From assembly GCA_043812935.1 (NCBI GenBank), contig JBDRLO010000041.1:1-36883 (forward strand): 36,883 nt of DNA, written 5' to 3'. The stretch's first letter is position 1. Each line of letters opens with the position of its first letter. The stretch is from JBDRNE01 sp043812935. Lineage in GTDB: Bacteria; Omnitrophota; Gorgyraeia; Tantalellales; Tantalellaceae. Made by a program: the position numbers and the translations under genes. This document shows, one piece after another, positions 22,844 to 34,800 of this stretch. The notes under the pieces were generated by a model. The model had not been told where the DNA came from. It did no database searches and saw only the letters and a program-made list of their open reading frames with translations.

Positions 22844-25564
22844 TTATTCTGAATGAACAAATACTGCTGCAGAATTATTAAATTTAAAAATATTCCTGGA
22901 GCATTTTACAAGGTCATTTTTTTTAACTGATTTTATACGTTCCGGATACTCTTTATAATTCTGAAAACCAAGTCCAGCCAACTCGTCCAAAGCCATAATT
23001 TTTGAAACTACCTCATTTGTTTCAAACGCATATGCCCATTGAGAAATAAGTCTTTCCCTGCAAGAATCTATCTCTCCAGCAGAAATATCGCCTGCTTTGA
23101 CTCTTTTAATAATATTAACAGTACTTTGTTGAACTTTTTTAAGATTGTTTTCAGTGGTTGCTGCGTATAGAACAAAGTAGCCCGGATCTTCTTCCGGCAC
23201 AGACACTGCCCCGGAAATATAAGAAAGACCTTTCTGTTCACGTAAATATTCAAACAAAAGACCGTCTGTCCCGGATAAAAGCGCGGCCGTAATATCCAAA
23301 ACATATTTTATCTTATCAGTTTTGCGGACTCCCCTAAATCCCAAAAGAAATAATGCTTGCTCTTTCGGCATAAAAATATTTTTTATATAAGCCTTTTTTA
23401 ACCCCGGGACTTCCTGCTTAAGCAAAAACTTTTTGTTACCCTGCCAATCTTTTAATCTTGTTTCCAAAAGCTTTATCGTCTCTTCTACATTCACATCTCC
23501 CACAACGGTTAATACGGCCCCATCAGGAACAAAATGGTTTTTATAAAACTCCTTTATTTGTCCGCGTGAGATCTTCTTTACAGTTTCCAGCTCTCCCTCA
23601 ACACGCATTGAATAGGGATGGCCTTCGTAAAGCAGCTTTCTTAAATTTATTATTCCGTTTTCAAAAATATCTGTATTCTGTTCTTCAATAACAGCGGTTA
23701 TCTTTTCCTTTTGATTAATAATTTCTTCTTCAGGAAACGCGGCATTTTTTATGACATCAACAAAAATATCCAATCCCGCGCTTAAATCTTTAGAAAGAAG
23801 ATTCATGGAAAGCCCAATACTGTCCATCCCGCTAAAAACCTCAAGACTGCCGCCCAGGCCTTCAATTACAGGCACTATATCCTTTTCTTGGCGTAGAGTT
23901 GTCCCTTTAAGCAGCGTTGAAGCCGTAAGATTCGATATCCCGCTGTTTTCGGGGGTTTCAACCCTTACGCCTCCCTGGACAGCAAACGTAAGTGAAACTA
24001 TCGGCAAATAACCTTTTCTTTGCACAATTATTTTTAAACCATTACTCAAAACTATAACTTCCTGCCGATCAGCGTTTTTTTCTGTCTCACCCGAAACCTT
24101 ATAGTCTTCTTTACTGTTTGCTCTGCTGTTATAACTGGATTTCCAGGGGAATAAATCAGTTTTTTCAGATTTTCCCAAAACCGCGCGAGAAAAGTCTTCC
24201 TTGTTTTTTTCTTTTTTCCATTCCAAAAATCCAGTTTCCATATACTCTTCGGGTATTAAAAAAACCGTTGTTGAATTATTTTGTTTAAGATACTTTAAAA
24301 GAATATTCTTGATTTGTTCGCCGTCAACTTCCTTTATATCATCCACGTATTTTTCAAAAAAATCCGGCATTCCCATAAAAATCTGGGAACTTGTTATTGA
24401 AGAAGCTACTACATTTGTCTTTTCATGCGCATGCAAATAAGCAGAAACTACCAGATTCTTTGCACGCGTTATCTCCGAACTTCCTATACCGCCAGTTCTC
24501 AACTCTTCTATAACATTGAACACCTCATCCCTTGCCTGAATAAGCTTTTCCGGTTCCCCAATACCAGTTATAATAAAAAGTCCGGGGAATTCCGGCGTGT
24601 AATTCTGACTGTTCACGTTATAAAGTAATTTTTTTTCTTTTACCAATCTCTTATAAAGCCGGGAATCATTACCTCCCCCCAAAAGAATGCTCAAAACATC
24701 TCCCGCATAAAGCTCCGGAGAATACATACTTGTCATATGAAAACCTATTGCCATATACCCTAAAGTAACTTCCGCAGAAAATACTTTTTTCTTCTCTATA
24801 ACCTGCACGGGTTCTTCGAAAATTTGCCTTTCCCATGACACGGTTTTTTGGGTATATTTTCCAAATTGCTTTTCCGCCGTGGTTACGGCTTCATCCGGAG
24901 GAACCCCGCCTGCTATACCGATAACAATTCTTTCAGGAATATATACCGCGTTATGATATTCAATAATATCTTTTTTTGAAAGGTTTTTAAGTTTTTTTTC
25001 ATTTCCTATTACAGAATTTTTGTAAATATGGTGTTCGTAGGCATTATCAAATAAGAGGCTTATTCTTCTACTTGTCGGATCATCATTATAAAGCCTTATT
25101 TCCTTTAAAATTACATCGCGTTCCAGTTCCATTTCCCGGTCAGTAAATACAGGATTCATAACCATATCCGAAAGAAGATTTAAAGCTTTTTCAAAATTTT
25201 CTTTGGGTACCGTAATATAATATGCCGCGGAATCCTTACCTGTAGAAGCGTTCGCCATACCACCCATAGCCTTAATACTTTTTTGTAATTCGTGCGCATT
25301 TTGTAAATTAGTACCTTTAAAAAGAAGATGCTCCAGAAAATGTGAAATGCCTGAACCGGCATATTTACCTTCATTGGAAAGACCAGAAAGAACACGCATC
25401 TCAATTGTCACAAGAGAAGAATCCGGCATATAGTTACAAACAATACTTGCGCCATTATCCAATAGGGACGCATAATACTCCGCGTGAAAATCTTCGGCGT
25501 GTAAAGTTTGAGCTAATGAAAAGAAAAAAATTGAAAAAATAAAAACTATAATTGCGTTGCGAAT
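22844..25564 (-). CDS. Exported M16 (insulinase/pitrilysin) double-domain zinc peptidase, probable AUU start
   Basis: A periplasmic or envelope zinc endopeptidase of about 906 residues with two M16 halves. The first half carries the inverted zinc motif HFLEH (SGISHFLEHLLFKGTN) with the downstream Glu in ERDVILKEIRL. The second half has lost it (GISNLTASTLLKGTT), so it is the inactive partner. The first ordinary start is TTG at 25462, which would remove the export signal. The in-frame ATT at 25564 follows AAGGGGGGG at good spacing and yields RNAIIVFIFSIFFFSLAQ plus TLHA|ED, a textbook Sec signal. No ATG, GTG or TTG lies between. AUU initiation is proposed. An indel in the G7 tract, linking to a GTG upstream, is the alternative. 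It has its own promoter and a repeat-containing leader. Confidence 0.92.
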   Translation of the reverse strand: MRNAIIVFIFSIFFFSLAQTLHAEDFHAEYYASLLDNGASIVCNYMPDSSLVTIEMRVLSGLSNEGKYAGSGISHFLEHLLFKGTNLQNAHELQKSIKAMGGMANASTGKDSAAYYITVPKENFEKALNLLSDMVMNPVFTDREMELERDVILKEIRLYNDDPTSRRISLLFDNAYEHHIYKNSVIGNEKKLKNLSKKDIIEYHNAVYIPERIVIGIAGGVPPDEAVTTAEKQFGKYTQKTVSWERQIFEEPVQVIEKKKVFSAEVTLGYMAIGFHMTSMYSPELYAGDVLSILLGGGNDSRLYKRLVKEKKLLYNVNSQNYTPEFPGLFIITGIGEPEKLIQARDEVFNVIEELRTGGIGSSEITRAKNLVVSAYLHAHEKTNVVASSITSSQIFMGMPDFFEKYVDDIKEVDGEQIKNILLKYLKQNNSTTVFLIPEEYMETGFLEWKKEKNKEDFSRAVLGKSEKTDLFPWKSSYNSRANSKEDYKVSGETEKNADRQEVIVLSNGLKIIVQRKGYLPIVSLTFAVQGGVRVETPENSGISNLTASTLLKGTTLRQEKDIVPVIEGLGGSLEVFSGMDSIGLSMNLLSKDLSAGLDIFVDVIKNAAFPEEEIINQKEKITAVIEEQNTDIFENGIINLRKLLYEGHPYSMRVEGELETVKKISRGQIKEFYKNHFVPDGAVLTVVGDVNVEETIKLLETRLKDWQGNKKFLLKQEVPGLKKAYIKNIFMPKEQALFLLGFRGVRKTDKIKYVLDITAALLSGTDGLLFEYLREQKGLSYISGAVSVPEEDPGYFVLYAATTENNLKKVQQSTVNIIKRVKAGDISAGEIDSCRERLISQWAYAFETNEVVSKIMALDELAGLGFQNYKEYPERIKSVKKNDLVKCSRNIFKFNNSAAVFVHSE

Positions 25565-25600
25565 TTTTGCCCCCCCTTAAATATATTGCTATCACCACGA

Positions 25601-25643
25601 AACAACCACCCTTACGGGCAGAAATATACCTGTTCCCTACAAA
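25601..25643 (-). repeat. Dispersed TGTAGGG/TAAGGGTG repeat, copy B, in M16 leader
   Basis: On the minus strand TTTGTAGGGAACAGG leads into CCCGTAAGGGTGGTTGTT. It aligns with the copy at 7052-7103. It is transcribed as part of the roughly 130-base M16 leader if the promoter call is right. Confidence 0.5.
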
Positions 25644-25703
25644 TTTTTATGCTACCAGCATATCTCGTGTTTTTTAAAATTCTCTATCTCCTTACCCTAC
25701 AAC

Positions 25704-25732
25704 AAGATACCACATTTCGTGGCAACTTGCAA
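25704..25732 (-). promoter_or_regulatory. Candidate sigma70 promoter of the M16 peptidase gene
   Basis: On the minus strand TTGCAA (25727-25732) and TATCTT (25704-25709) are exactly 17 bases apart. It lies downstream of both giant-gene terminators and would give a leader of about 130 bases to the AUU start. Confidence 0.45.
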
Positions 25733-25747
25733 TCACCTTTATTCCTA

Positions 25748-25777
25748 AATAAAAAAAGCCCAGTTTAATCTGGACTT
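25748..25777 (-). terminator. Intrinsic terminator of the giant gene (second hairpin)
   Basis: On the minus strand AAGTCCAG and CTGGGCTT pair over 8 bp (one G-U) around a 6-base loop, followed by a run of seven T in total. Confidence 0.8.
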
Positions 25778-25818
25778 GTTCATTTCACCTGCAACTTGAC
25801 AGTCTCCTAACAAACATT

Positions 25819-25842
25819 AAGGGCGCCCCTTTGGGCGCCCTT
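25819..25842. terminator. Strong GC hairpin after the giant gene
   Basis: AAGGGCGCCC and GGGCGCCCTT form a perfect 10-bp stem with a 4-base loop. The flank is T-rich on both strands, more so on the plus strand, so it may serve in both directions. It starts 56 bases past the giant gene's stop. Confidence 0.65.
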
Positions 25843-25897
25843 TGTTTTATATTTATAGCATTTACTGATAAATTCTCATGTACCACTCAAATCTCGT

Positions 25898-28800
25898 TTA
25901 TACAGATTTTAGCGTTCTTTTTATTGCTCCTATCTCCTTCAAAAGTTCACCTTTGTTGTAAGGCTTAGCATTCGGTAAAAGATAGAAAATTAAAATACCA
26001 TCCGGACCCGGCTCTATTTGTTCTATGTTCAGATCTTTCATTATTTCCCGGACTTTATTAAGAATACTGCCGTTAAGCCTTTTTGCCAAATTTTCAGCTA
26101 AACTAATCGCTATAATATCCGTTAAAGGATGATACGCTCTCGGATTAAAACCATCTTCCTTGATATAAACCGAATTCACATCCTTTTCTATATTTTTTAA
26201 AACAGGACGCGAATCAGCATTAGCAAAAAGAAAGACTTCCGTCTGGTCAGCACCGATATATTCTGAAACTTTAGACGAAATATTACCCGGCGCGGCCTTT
26301 ATTGTAATAAGGTTTTTCAAAATGGGCCCGACTTTGGGATCCTTTTTAAGGTCTTCAAGTGCATCAACAATATCCAGGACATCTCCCTCATGTTTCTGCC
26401 CTATAGTGTTATCAAAAATCAATACAAGACGGTTGCTAAAAGAATATGACGAACAAATCGATACCATGGTTTCCTTAAGACTCGTGGCCAGATCCTTCGT
26501 ATCCTTAAGATTCCTGTCCAAAATCCCTGGCGCCTTTTTCTTTTGCGGTTTTTTTTGATTCTCAGACTTATTTTTAGCTTTAGGTGTATCCTGTTTCTTT
26601 GATTTGCTCTGACTCTCTGGGTTAATATCTCTCCTTTTTGCCGCAATATACGGAATTTGGTCAGCCAAACGCCTGGAAAAAGCAAGTTCATTATCATACC
26701 ATGAACCAAACCTTAACAGATTTCCCTCAAGCCGCATAAGACGCGGTTCAATTACACCCGATTCCAACTTACTTTTTGCTTCTTCTGAAGTAAGTTCCCA
26801 ATCGCCTTCGTGAAACCCCAGAATCCCTTTAAGCTGGCCTTTTGAAGCTTTTCTTAATACTTCGTTTAGTCCCTCAACTGTCGGAAATCCCGTAGGCCCG
26901 AATCTCTCGAAGTTTGGTTTAAGGCGCATAACCGGTTCCGCAATCGAAGCCCCGCCAAAACCCGTTCTAGCGGCAGCTATAGCAGCTTTTCCCAAAAGTT
27001 CAGATACGGCAAGGCCAACAGCAGTACCGGCACCTGAACTTGTGCCCACTGTCGTGTCATAAGCCGCTTCACCCCTGACTGCTGTGCGATGTATTACTCT
27101 AGTTACAGTCTGGTCATTTGTCGCTTCATGAATTGTTAAACCTACTAATTCATCAAAGCAGTCTCCCAAATAGTCAACCAAAACTTTACAAGCTCCCGCA
27201 AGCGCACCGGTGGTACATGAAGCAGGTGAAACAATATCGTCTTCCAGTTCTTCCTGTTCATTATCTCTGTTTACGCCCCAAACACTTTTTACTGCTTCAC
27301 CTTTGTACGGTGCTGAGGCGAAAATGGTTGTTACTCCGGCTTCCAAAGCAGCCCTTTCCTTAAGCCTGTGAAGACCACGTCCAGTGGCATGTAAATATAC
27401 TTCAGCGCCTAATTTTTTAAACGGCACTTTCCCGAGTTTTTTTTCAGCAAACGCGTACACTTTTTTCCAACCGTTTGCGTCATTTCCAATCCATATATAA
27501 TGCCAGCCGTTTTCAGGGTCAATACCGCCATATTCAACTTCTACTCCAAACTGTCCATACGCGCTGTCATTTCGAAGCCCAATAATATATTTTTTTATAT
27601 TCTTGACAGAAGTCAAAACAATAGCTTTGAGATCTATGTTTTTATCTCCCAAAATTGTGCGTAGAAAACCTTTACCTGTTCTTCCGAACGCACCTGCCAC
27701 AACAACTCCAGCGGCTTTGTTTTTAAGTTCCGGAATAATCTCTTTTTCCTTGAATTGAACGGAATTCGGAGCGATTGTTGCCGTTTTAGAAACGTCTCCA
27801 AGATCCTTAATCTCTTTCTGATCTTCAAGCGAAGTTGAAATAATTGTATCAGTTATAGTCCCTGCCAAAGTGCTTTCACTGGCCCACACATAAACAGTTG
27901 CCAAATAACCATCTGTTTCAGTAAGCTCACTTTCAAATGCGCATGGAGCCTCACAGTTTTTCATATCAATAGATGTCCATCCCATGCCTTTTTCCAGGTA
28001 TTTTATCCCCTTTTCATTGCTTACTTTTTTAAAATGGTCATTAATCTCTTTAACAGTGGCTTTTTGGGAAAGGTCAAATGTTAATTTAACTAAATTCCCC
28101 TGTTTTCGAACCGGAGTTTCCAGAGTTGTAACATTGTACGGAATAAACCATCCTGCCGAATTCCGATACCCAACCTCTTCTGTTTTTTCATCTTTGATTT
28201 TCACTTCACCCGCTCTTTCCGGACTAGCACTAATGGCATTTATATTGCTAAAATTCGCATCATACCCGATCATTGCCTCTATAGCCCGGCCTGCTGCCGA
28301 ACTCGTAACAGAGGGATAGTAAAACACGTTTTCGAATTTTTGGGCTCCTTGAACATTCCCTTTTAACCCGTATATATCTTTTAAAGGATTAATAACATGT
28401 ACTTTACAAAATAACGGCTTATATTCTTCTTCGTTAACTTGAGCATCAGTTGTTATTTTAATCCACTGATCCAGGTTAAAAATACCGGGAGTTCCGACAT
28501 GCGCATTAGTCCGCATATCTTTACCCCGGGTAATTAAAATAGGATTATGCTTGTTCGGGTCATTTATATGTAAATAGCCCAATTCAGTAAAACCCTCTTT
28601 ATCCTGAATATTTTGCACAAAATCCACATCAGCATATATGGGACCGTCTTTAAACTCTTTTTTCAGATAACGAACAAACTCTCTTAAGGAAACATCCCTG
28701 CCGTTCTCTAGTAACGGTTCATCCGGCAAACAAATACTGCAGACAGCAATAGCTTCATTACCGGTCCATTTCCATAAAAGCTCAGCCGCAAGCTGGTTTA

Positions 28801-31800
28801 TAGCGGATCTTCTCCCCTTATCAAAAGAAAATTCGCTCAGATCCATTTTTATCTGCGCAGGCACTTTCATTCCTTGCGGACGGAATTTAGGAGCAGTTTT
28901 ATCCGGAGAAGGAAGCGGAATATACTCACTTTTTTTGTCTTTATCAACAGGCCGATCTGCCTTACTGTCTTCCTTTTTAGACTTATCTTTTAGTTTCTCC
29001 GATGCTGTTTCCTGTTTAATTTTCTCAATGTAGCCTTTTTCCGGTTTTCCGCAAGAATCCGCTTCTTCAATTAAACGCCTGACTTGGCCGGCAAGAAAAG
29101 TATCATTATCAAAACCAACTGCAATAGTAAGAAGATTGTCCACTATATGTATGCTGTTCAGGTCAAAAACCAGTTTATCCTTTCCAACAACATCGTCGGT
29201 TCCTAAACGCCCTGCAAAACGGTTTACTTCTATATCTCCGCGATAAGACGCAAGCTCAAAAAGCTCTTTAATCTCTTTCACGCCAACGTTCTCTTCCAGC
29301 CTGACAGTTACAAAAGCTATACTGCCTTTTTGAGCACCGGTTTCAGCTCCGACACCCGAAGAAGTTCCTAAAAGCGACTGCAGATCAGAATCCAGCCCTT
29401 CTCCGCGTTCTTCAGGAAGAGCGGCAATATTGGCAATCGGCGCTCTTGAATATTTGTACGCCCCTGATCCAGATCCATCATGCACAGTATGCAAAGGTGA
29501 TATCCTTTCGCTTACAAAAACCGACCTTTCGTCTCCAACTTTGACTCCCTTCTGAAGTATAGACATAACTGTTGCAACAGCATTGTTTTCAGCTGTCCCT
29601 GTTGCAATAATATGATCTTCAGCGCCCGGTTTTTCCATAACACCGGGAATAAATGTTTTCATGCCGGCATCTTCGGACCCACCTACAAAAATTACACGTT
29701 CAGCACCTTGTTCAATATATTTCAAAGCCTCTTCTCTGGTTTTCGGGCTCCATGCCACATCACAGATTACGGTTCCCGCGCCATAAGTTTCGGCATTTAT
29801 TGGTTTATTGTCAGAACTGTTTAAAACCTGAATACGTTTACCATTTATACTTATCCAGGTATCGCCACCCTCTACAACTGCCCCAGGGTACATATCCCTA
29901 AGAAGGCGTATAAATTCTTCATTTTGGTAATGAAGTATTTTATCATAGCGCACAATATTTACAGCCCTGGGATCTATTCCTGTTTTACCTATACTCTGAC
30001 CATAAAACGCCTGCATCACAGGGCTCTCTCCGCCCTGAATAACAACTCTTTCAGTACGCAGCCCTTTATTGAACTCTTTTTCCATTTCTCCTAAAAGCTC
30101 TTCAGGCGTATTTTTCTTAAGCTGTTCAAACGTGTAAGCAATAAGATCTTCTATTCTTTTACGGTTTTGTTCACTTATATCCATTTCTGGATCAATATGA
30201 TAGCGCGGAATATCAGTCAGTACTATTATTTCCCCGCTTTTCAAAACATTTATCTGTATTTGACTAAGAGTCGGAGAAGCTGCACGTAAAAACCTAAAAA
30301 ATTCACCCAGCTTGCGCGCCCTGTTGAGAATATAATCTTTGATTATTGTTATTTTTTCTTCAATATCCGCATCTTCTTCTTTTGTAACTGATGCCATGAT
30401 TTCATATTTATCTTTCATAATTTTACATACATCTTCAAAGTCATCTCCATATTCTTCCATTAAAAAATATTCATTAGCATCGTGAGTTTGTATTAGAATA
30501 ACCCCAAAAACGCGAACTACCGGATATCCCTGCTGCTGCATTTTTTTTGCCTGAACAAATTCACTTATCGCGCTTTTTCTAACAATTTTTTCGTTTCCAC
30601 CTTGCATATAAAATTCGGAATAATGCGGGGAACTAAAAACATAATCGCCTGCTTTATATACATGCGACCTAAAATTTTGATTTGAAAAAGTTATTATTTT
30701 ACTCCCGGTTACACTTTCCAGCATATCTTTAAGCGACCTTATATCCGAACTTTTGTCTGCCGTTAAGGTTACAACAGGAACATCTATATTATCCTCACGA
30801 ATTATTTCAAGTTCCGATTTCACACCTTTTAGATCCTGTGCTTTTGATAAAACAAATTTTCTTAATATATGCGACGTACGTACATGCGAATGTTTAATCG
30901 CGTTTTTATGTATATCCGGTTCCGGGAAATCTCCTTTTGGGGAACGTTCCCGTTCTACGCCGATTTTTTTAATCAAATCCGTAATACTGTGCGCCAAAGA
31001 CCATTCTTCCGGTATCCAGGCTCTCATCCCGACAAATGTGCTGCCGTCTCTGACACTTACACTACCCGCGTCAATAAAAAGCACGGGGTCTTTTCCCGCA
31101 ACATTAGCAGAATGAAACAAATTAATATCTTCTGAAATTACCACCCTGTCCCGCATCAGAGGATTAAAAGCAAGGTTTCTTAAAAACCCTTTTACCTGGC
31201 CTTTAGTTACCTCTTGTCCAAGATCCAGATTAATCTGCGCAACCGCACCACCGCGATTAACCTGTATATCATACATTTGCCCGGAAAACTCCTCTTTGCT
31301 TTTCAGGGCTTCTTTTGTAAGTCCCAGATTAGGCAATAATTTAATAAGCCCTTTACCGACATTTTTAGAAGAACTAATCAATTCTCCTAACATACTCGGC
31401 CGGCAATACGTAACAGAATAATTTTTAACTCCAAATTTTTCACCGAAAGCTTTAAAAAGATGAGAAGCAGCATCTGTAAATGCCGACGCGTAATGATAAA
31501 CTTTTCCCGAATCCTTTATATCGTCTTTTACACCGCTGACAAATATTTCATCGTCAGGGTCATTTGCCGGGTCAACTATCAGGATACTGCCGGGGTACTC
31601 TTTTAACTGTTCGCTTAATGTTTTTTCGTCATATTTTGTGCGATCGCAAACAACAACTAATTGATCGCCGGTACCCGCACTTTTATATTCCCCCAAATTA
31701 CTGCGGAAATTCAAAACCAAACTTTTGTCTTCGTAATTAATAACCAGATGTGTGTCCTGCTTGTCAAAATGCGTAACTTCAAAATTTGCTCTGCCCGTAA

Positions 31801-34800
31801 AAATATTGTTCTGCAAAAACCTCGCGAATCGCGGGATATCACCCTTTTTAACACCGAATATATTACTATGGCGAACGTTTATATTATTCGGATCATTTAC
31901 CCACCTTCGGATAAGCTCCGCGACTAAACGTTTATGGATTGTATCAGCTGCATCCATTGAAAAACCGGGTAAATACAGATTCGTATGAATCGGATTTACT
32001 ACCTCCTGACGCGGATGCGGCTTCTGAGCATTAACCGGTATTCCAACCTTCATATCCAAAGGATCAACACGGGTTTCTATATCATACTTTTTAAGTTTTT
32101 CAGCTTTCCGCACGGCAATTATATCTCTAAGTTTGTACTTTAAATATGCCGTAATACCCCCTTCAGCCTTAATATCTTTAAAAGTATCAATCTGTTTCTT
32201 TAATTCTTCTCTCTCCTTACTTAATACATTTACCCTTAATAAATTTTCATACTCAATCTGCGCACGATCAATAGCCTTGTCAAGTATAACATCTTCCATA
32301 TCTTCAAGATATTCCGAATTTATATCAAACATAAATATGTTATCAATATCTACATAGTCCATATTGTCAGAGTCAATAATACTTTCAGCTAACTGAAAAA
32401 ACAAATACTGCTGATCGCCCTTTTTAATACGATAACTGTCTATCTTTCTTATTAAAAAATAAAGGTCTGCAAGCATTTTATCTTGAAGCGCGGAACTTCT
32501 GGAAAGTGCTTTCACTTTGTCTGTAACGGGCCAAAGCCTATCACTTGTAATACGCACATCTATTTCGGTCTGCCAATCCAGATATGTTAAGACCCTTTTA
32601 AGATTATCTCCAATAATTTGATCTCCGACTCCAAGACCCTCTTCAAACCTTTTTAAAAATGCTTTTGCTTTTTTCTTGTCATACTCTCCACTTTTCATAC
32701 TTTCAAAAGGCAAATCTAAAACTTCATCTGCATACCGCCAAAGATTCAATATTCTCTCTCCCGGAGTCGCTTTAATGTCCATTATCATTGATTCGCATAT
32801 TAAACCTTTATCCATTAAACTACTAGGCCTGATCCAGCTTAAAATGGTTAGTTCATATTCATTAAGCCTGTATTTTTCAATGCTTTCCGGAATTTCTTCT
32901 TTAAAATCCCACCACTCATCATACCCATTGCCGCCATAAAGCTCCTCTGCGGCTTTTATAACATCGCCCTCAACAAAAACAGGAGAAAGAACAGCCTGTT
33001 TTAAAAGCGTATACCATGAAATTCCGTATTTTTTAAGCTCTACAGTAAGCTCGGAATTAAAATACAGTTTATATAATTTTTTTAGGGCTTTATCAATAAA
33101 TTCCGGAGTTGTCTCAAAACCGTTTCTCCACATCCATCTTGTAAAATCAGTAACTATATCGTTTAAAAATTGTTCACGTGCCGTAATTTTAGGTGCGTCA
33201 GGAGAAACAGGCTGATTCACGCTGAAAAGCATATTACTGACATTTTCAACCTGCGTAGCATTACACGCAACTATTACTTCAACATCATGCCTGATGCTTT
33301 TTGCTTTTTTACAAAAAGTTTTTATTGAATCTTCCGCGTCCTGCATATTGGTTTTTCCCATTTTCCAGTTGGCAATAATGACAGGCGCGGGTTTTCCGAG
33401 TCTCCTGCACACATCTGCCGCGCGCTGAAAAATTTTACAAAAATCAGGAGTCAAACTCCTGCCCCCGACCAAAGCGCCTATAACATCCCACATTCCTTTA
33501 AGAACCCTTAATACTGCCGGCGCTATTCTTGCTTCACTTCCCATAATCTCATATACATTGGACCCCTTTACGCTTCCTCCGTAAATTATACGAATAGAAT
33601 TTCTTGTTTTCTGATCCTTAATATATCTTTTTAGGACTGTATTACGAATAAATTTCGCCGTTGTCTCAATCTGTCGCGGCGTTGCCGGAGTGCTCCCTTC
33701 AATAGCATATACAGGTTCATGCGCGATTATCAGACTAGTTATTTCATTCCTAGCTAATCCGGAAAGCACGTCCTTAAGCTGTTTACTCAAGACTTTTTTC
33801 CATTGATTTATTTCACTTTCTTTTTCTCCGATACAAAATATCGGAACCATTCCATGCGCAACTACAGCTTTTATCTTTTTAATGAGGTTTTCACTGCTTT
33901 CAGCGTGATACTTACGCCTCTCAGAATGCCCTAATATTACATGCGTCACTTTTTTGCTTTTTAATTCTTGAAAATACGTTTCATCCAAAGATTCAAGATC
34001 CTGGAGAGCAAGTTTCACAGAAGCGCCTTCCCATGCTTTTGTACGGGGCGTGTACACAAATTTACCGGTTTCCCAGGCGGTTTTCCTTAAATTAAGAAAC
34101 GGCGCGACTACAGCAAAATCAACATACTCAGTAAGATCCCCCATAAGGTGTTTTGGCTTGTTGTATCTAAGCTCAGCAGAAAGCCCATACAAATTTTCAT
34201 GAAATAACTCAGAATCAAACACATTCCGGCAGTCACATAAAATAAGCGGCTTAACACTTGTTTCTCCCCGCTGCTTCCATTGAGTATATATCCTATTAAT
34301 CATTTTTCTGATAACTTCCGCATTATTAAAAATACGCGGCATAAGAAAAACACCATTCAAATGTTCCGGAAGCTTTTCATCTTTACCAATAAGATTATTG
34401 GAAAGAACACCAGCGGAATTTTCATTCATTTCATAAATAATACGCATTTTTTTCATTTTTGCCGCAGCTTCTTCCTGTGTTAATTTATCATTATTAGCAG
34501 CAATTTTTAAAAGTTCCGTACGTATCATACCCGCGACTTCATTTGTTTTTTTCAGTGAAACGGATAGGTTTTCGCCTCTCAGGTCAGAACCAAGTATTAA
34601 CACAAGCCTATCCAATTGCGATGATTTTATCCAATTAAAATAACCTCTAAGAGCAAGTGTCCAAGTTGCATGATTATCATACGTAAAATTTGTTATATCT
34701 AATTTCGCCGCTACTGTTTTATTGGTTTTTTCGAAAACCATTCTCATTCTTTCACGCATTGTCTGGGCAGATTCACCCGGGCCCGGTTTATCTATTACTA

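Larger units (their letters stand above)
25565..25897. other. Intergenic region between giant gene and M16 gene
   Basis: No gene is supported. It contains two hairpin terminators of the giant gene, the M16 promoter and a dispersed TGTAGGG-type repeat in the M16 leader. Together these indicate that the giant gene and the M16 peptidase are separate transcription units. Confidence 0.7.

Noticed and set aside
33394..33413. Simple circular permutation of one TIM barrel
   Set aside because: A strand-1 equivalent still precedes the barrel, so the arrangement is a duplication with a decayed first copy rather than a clean permutation.
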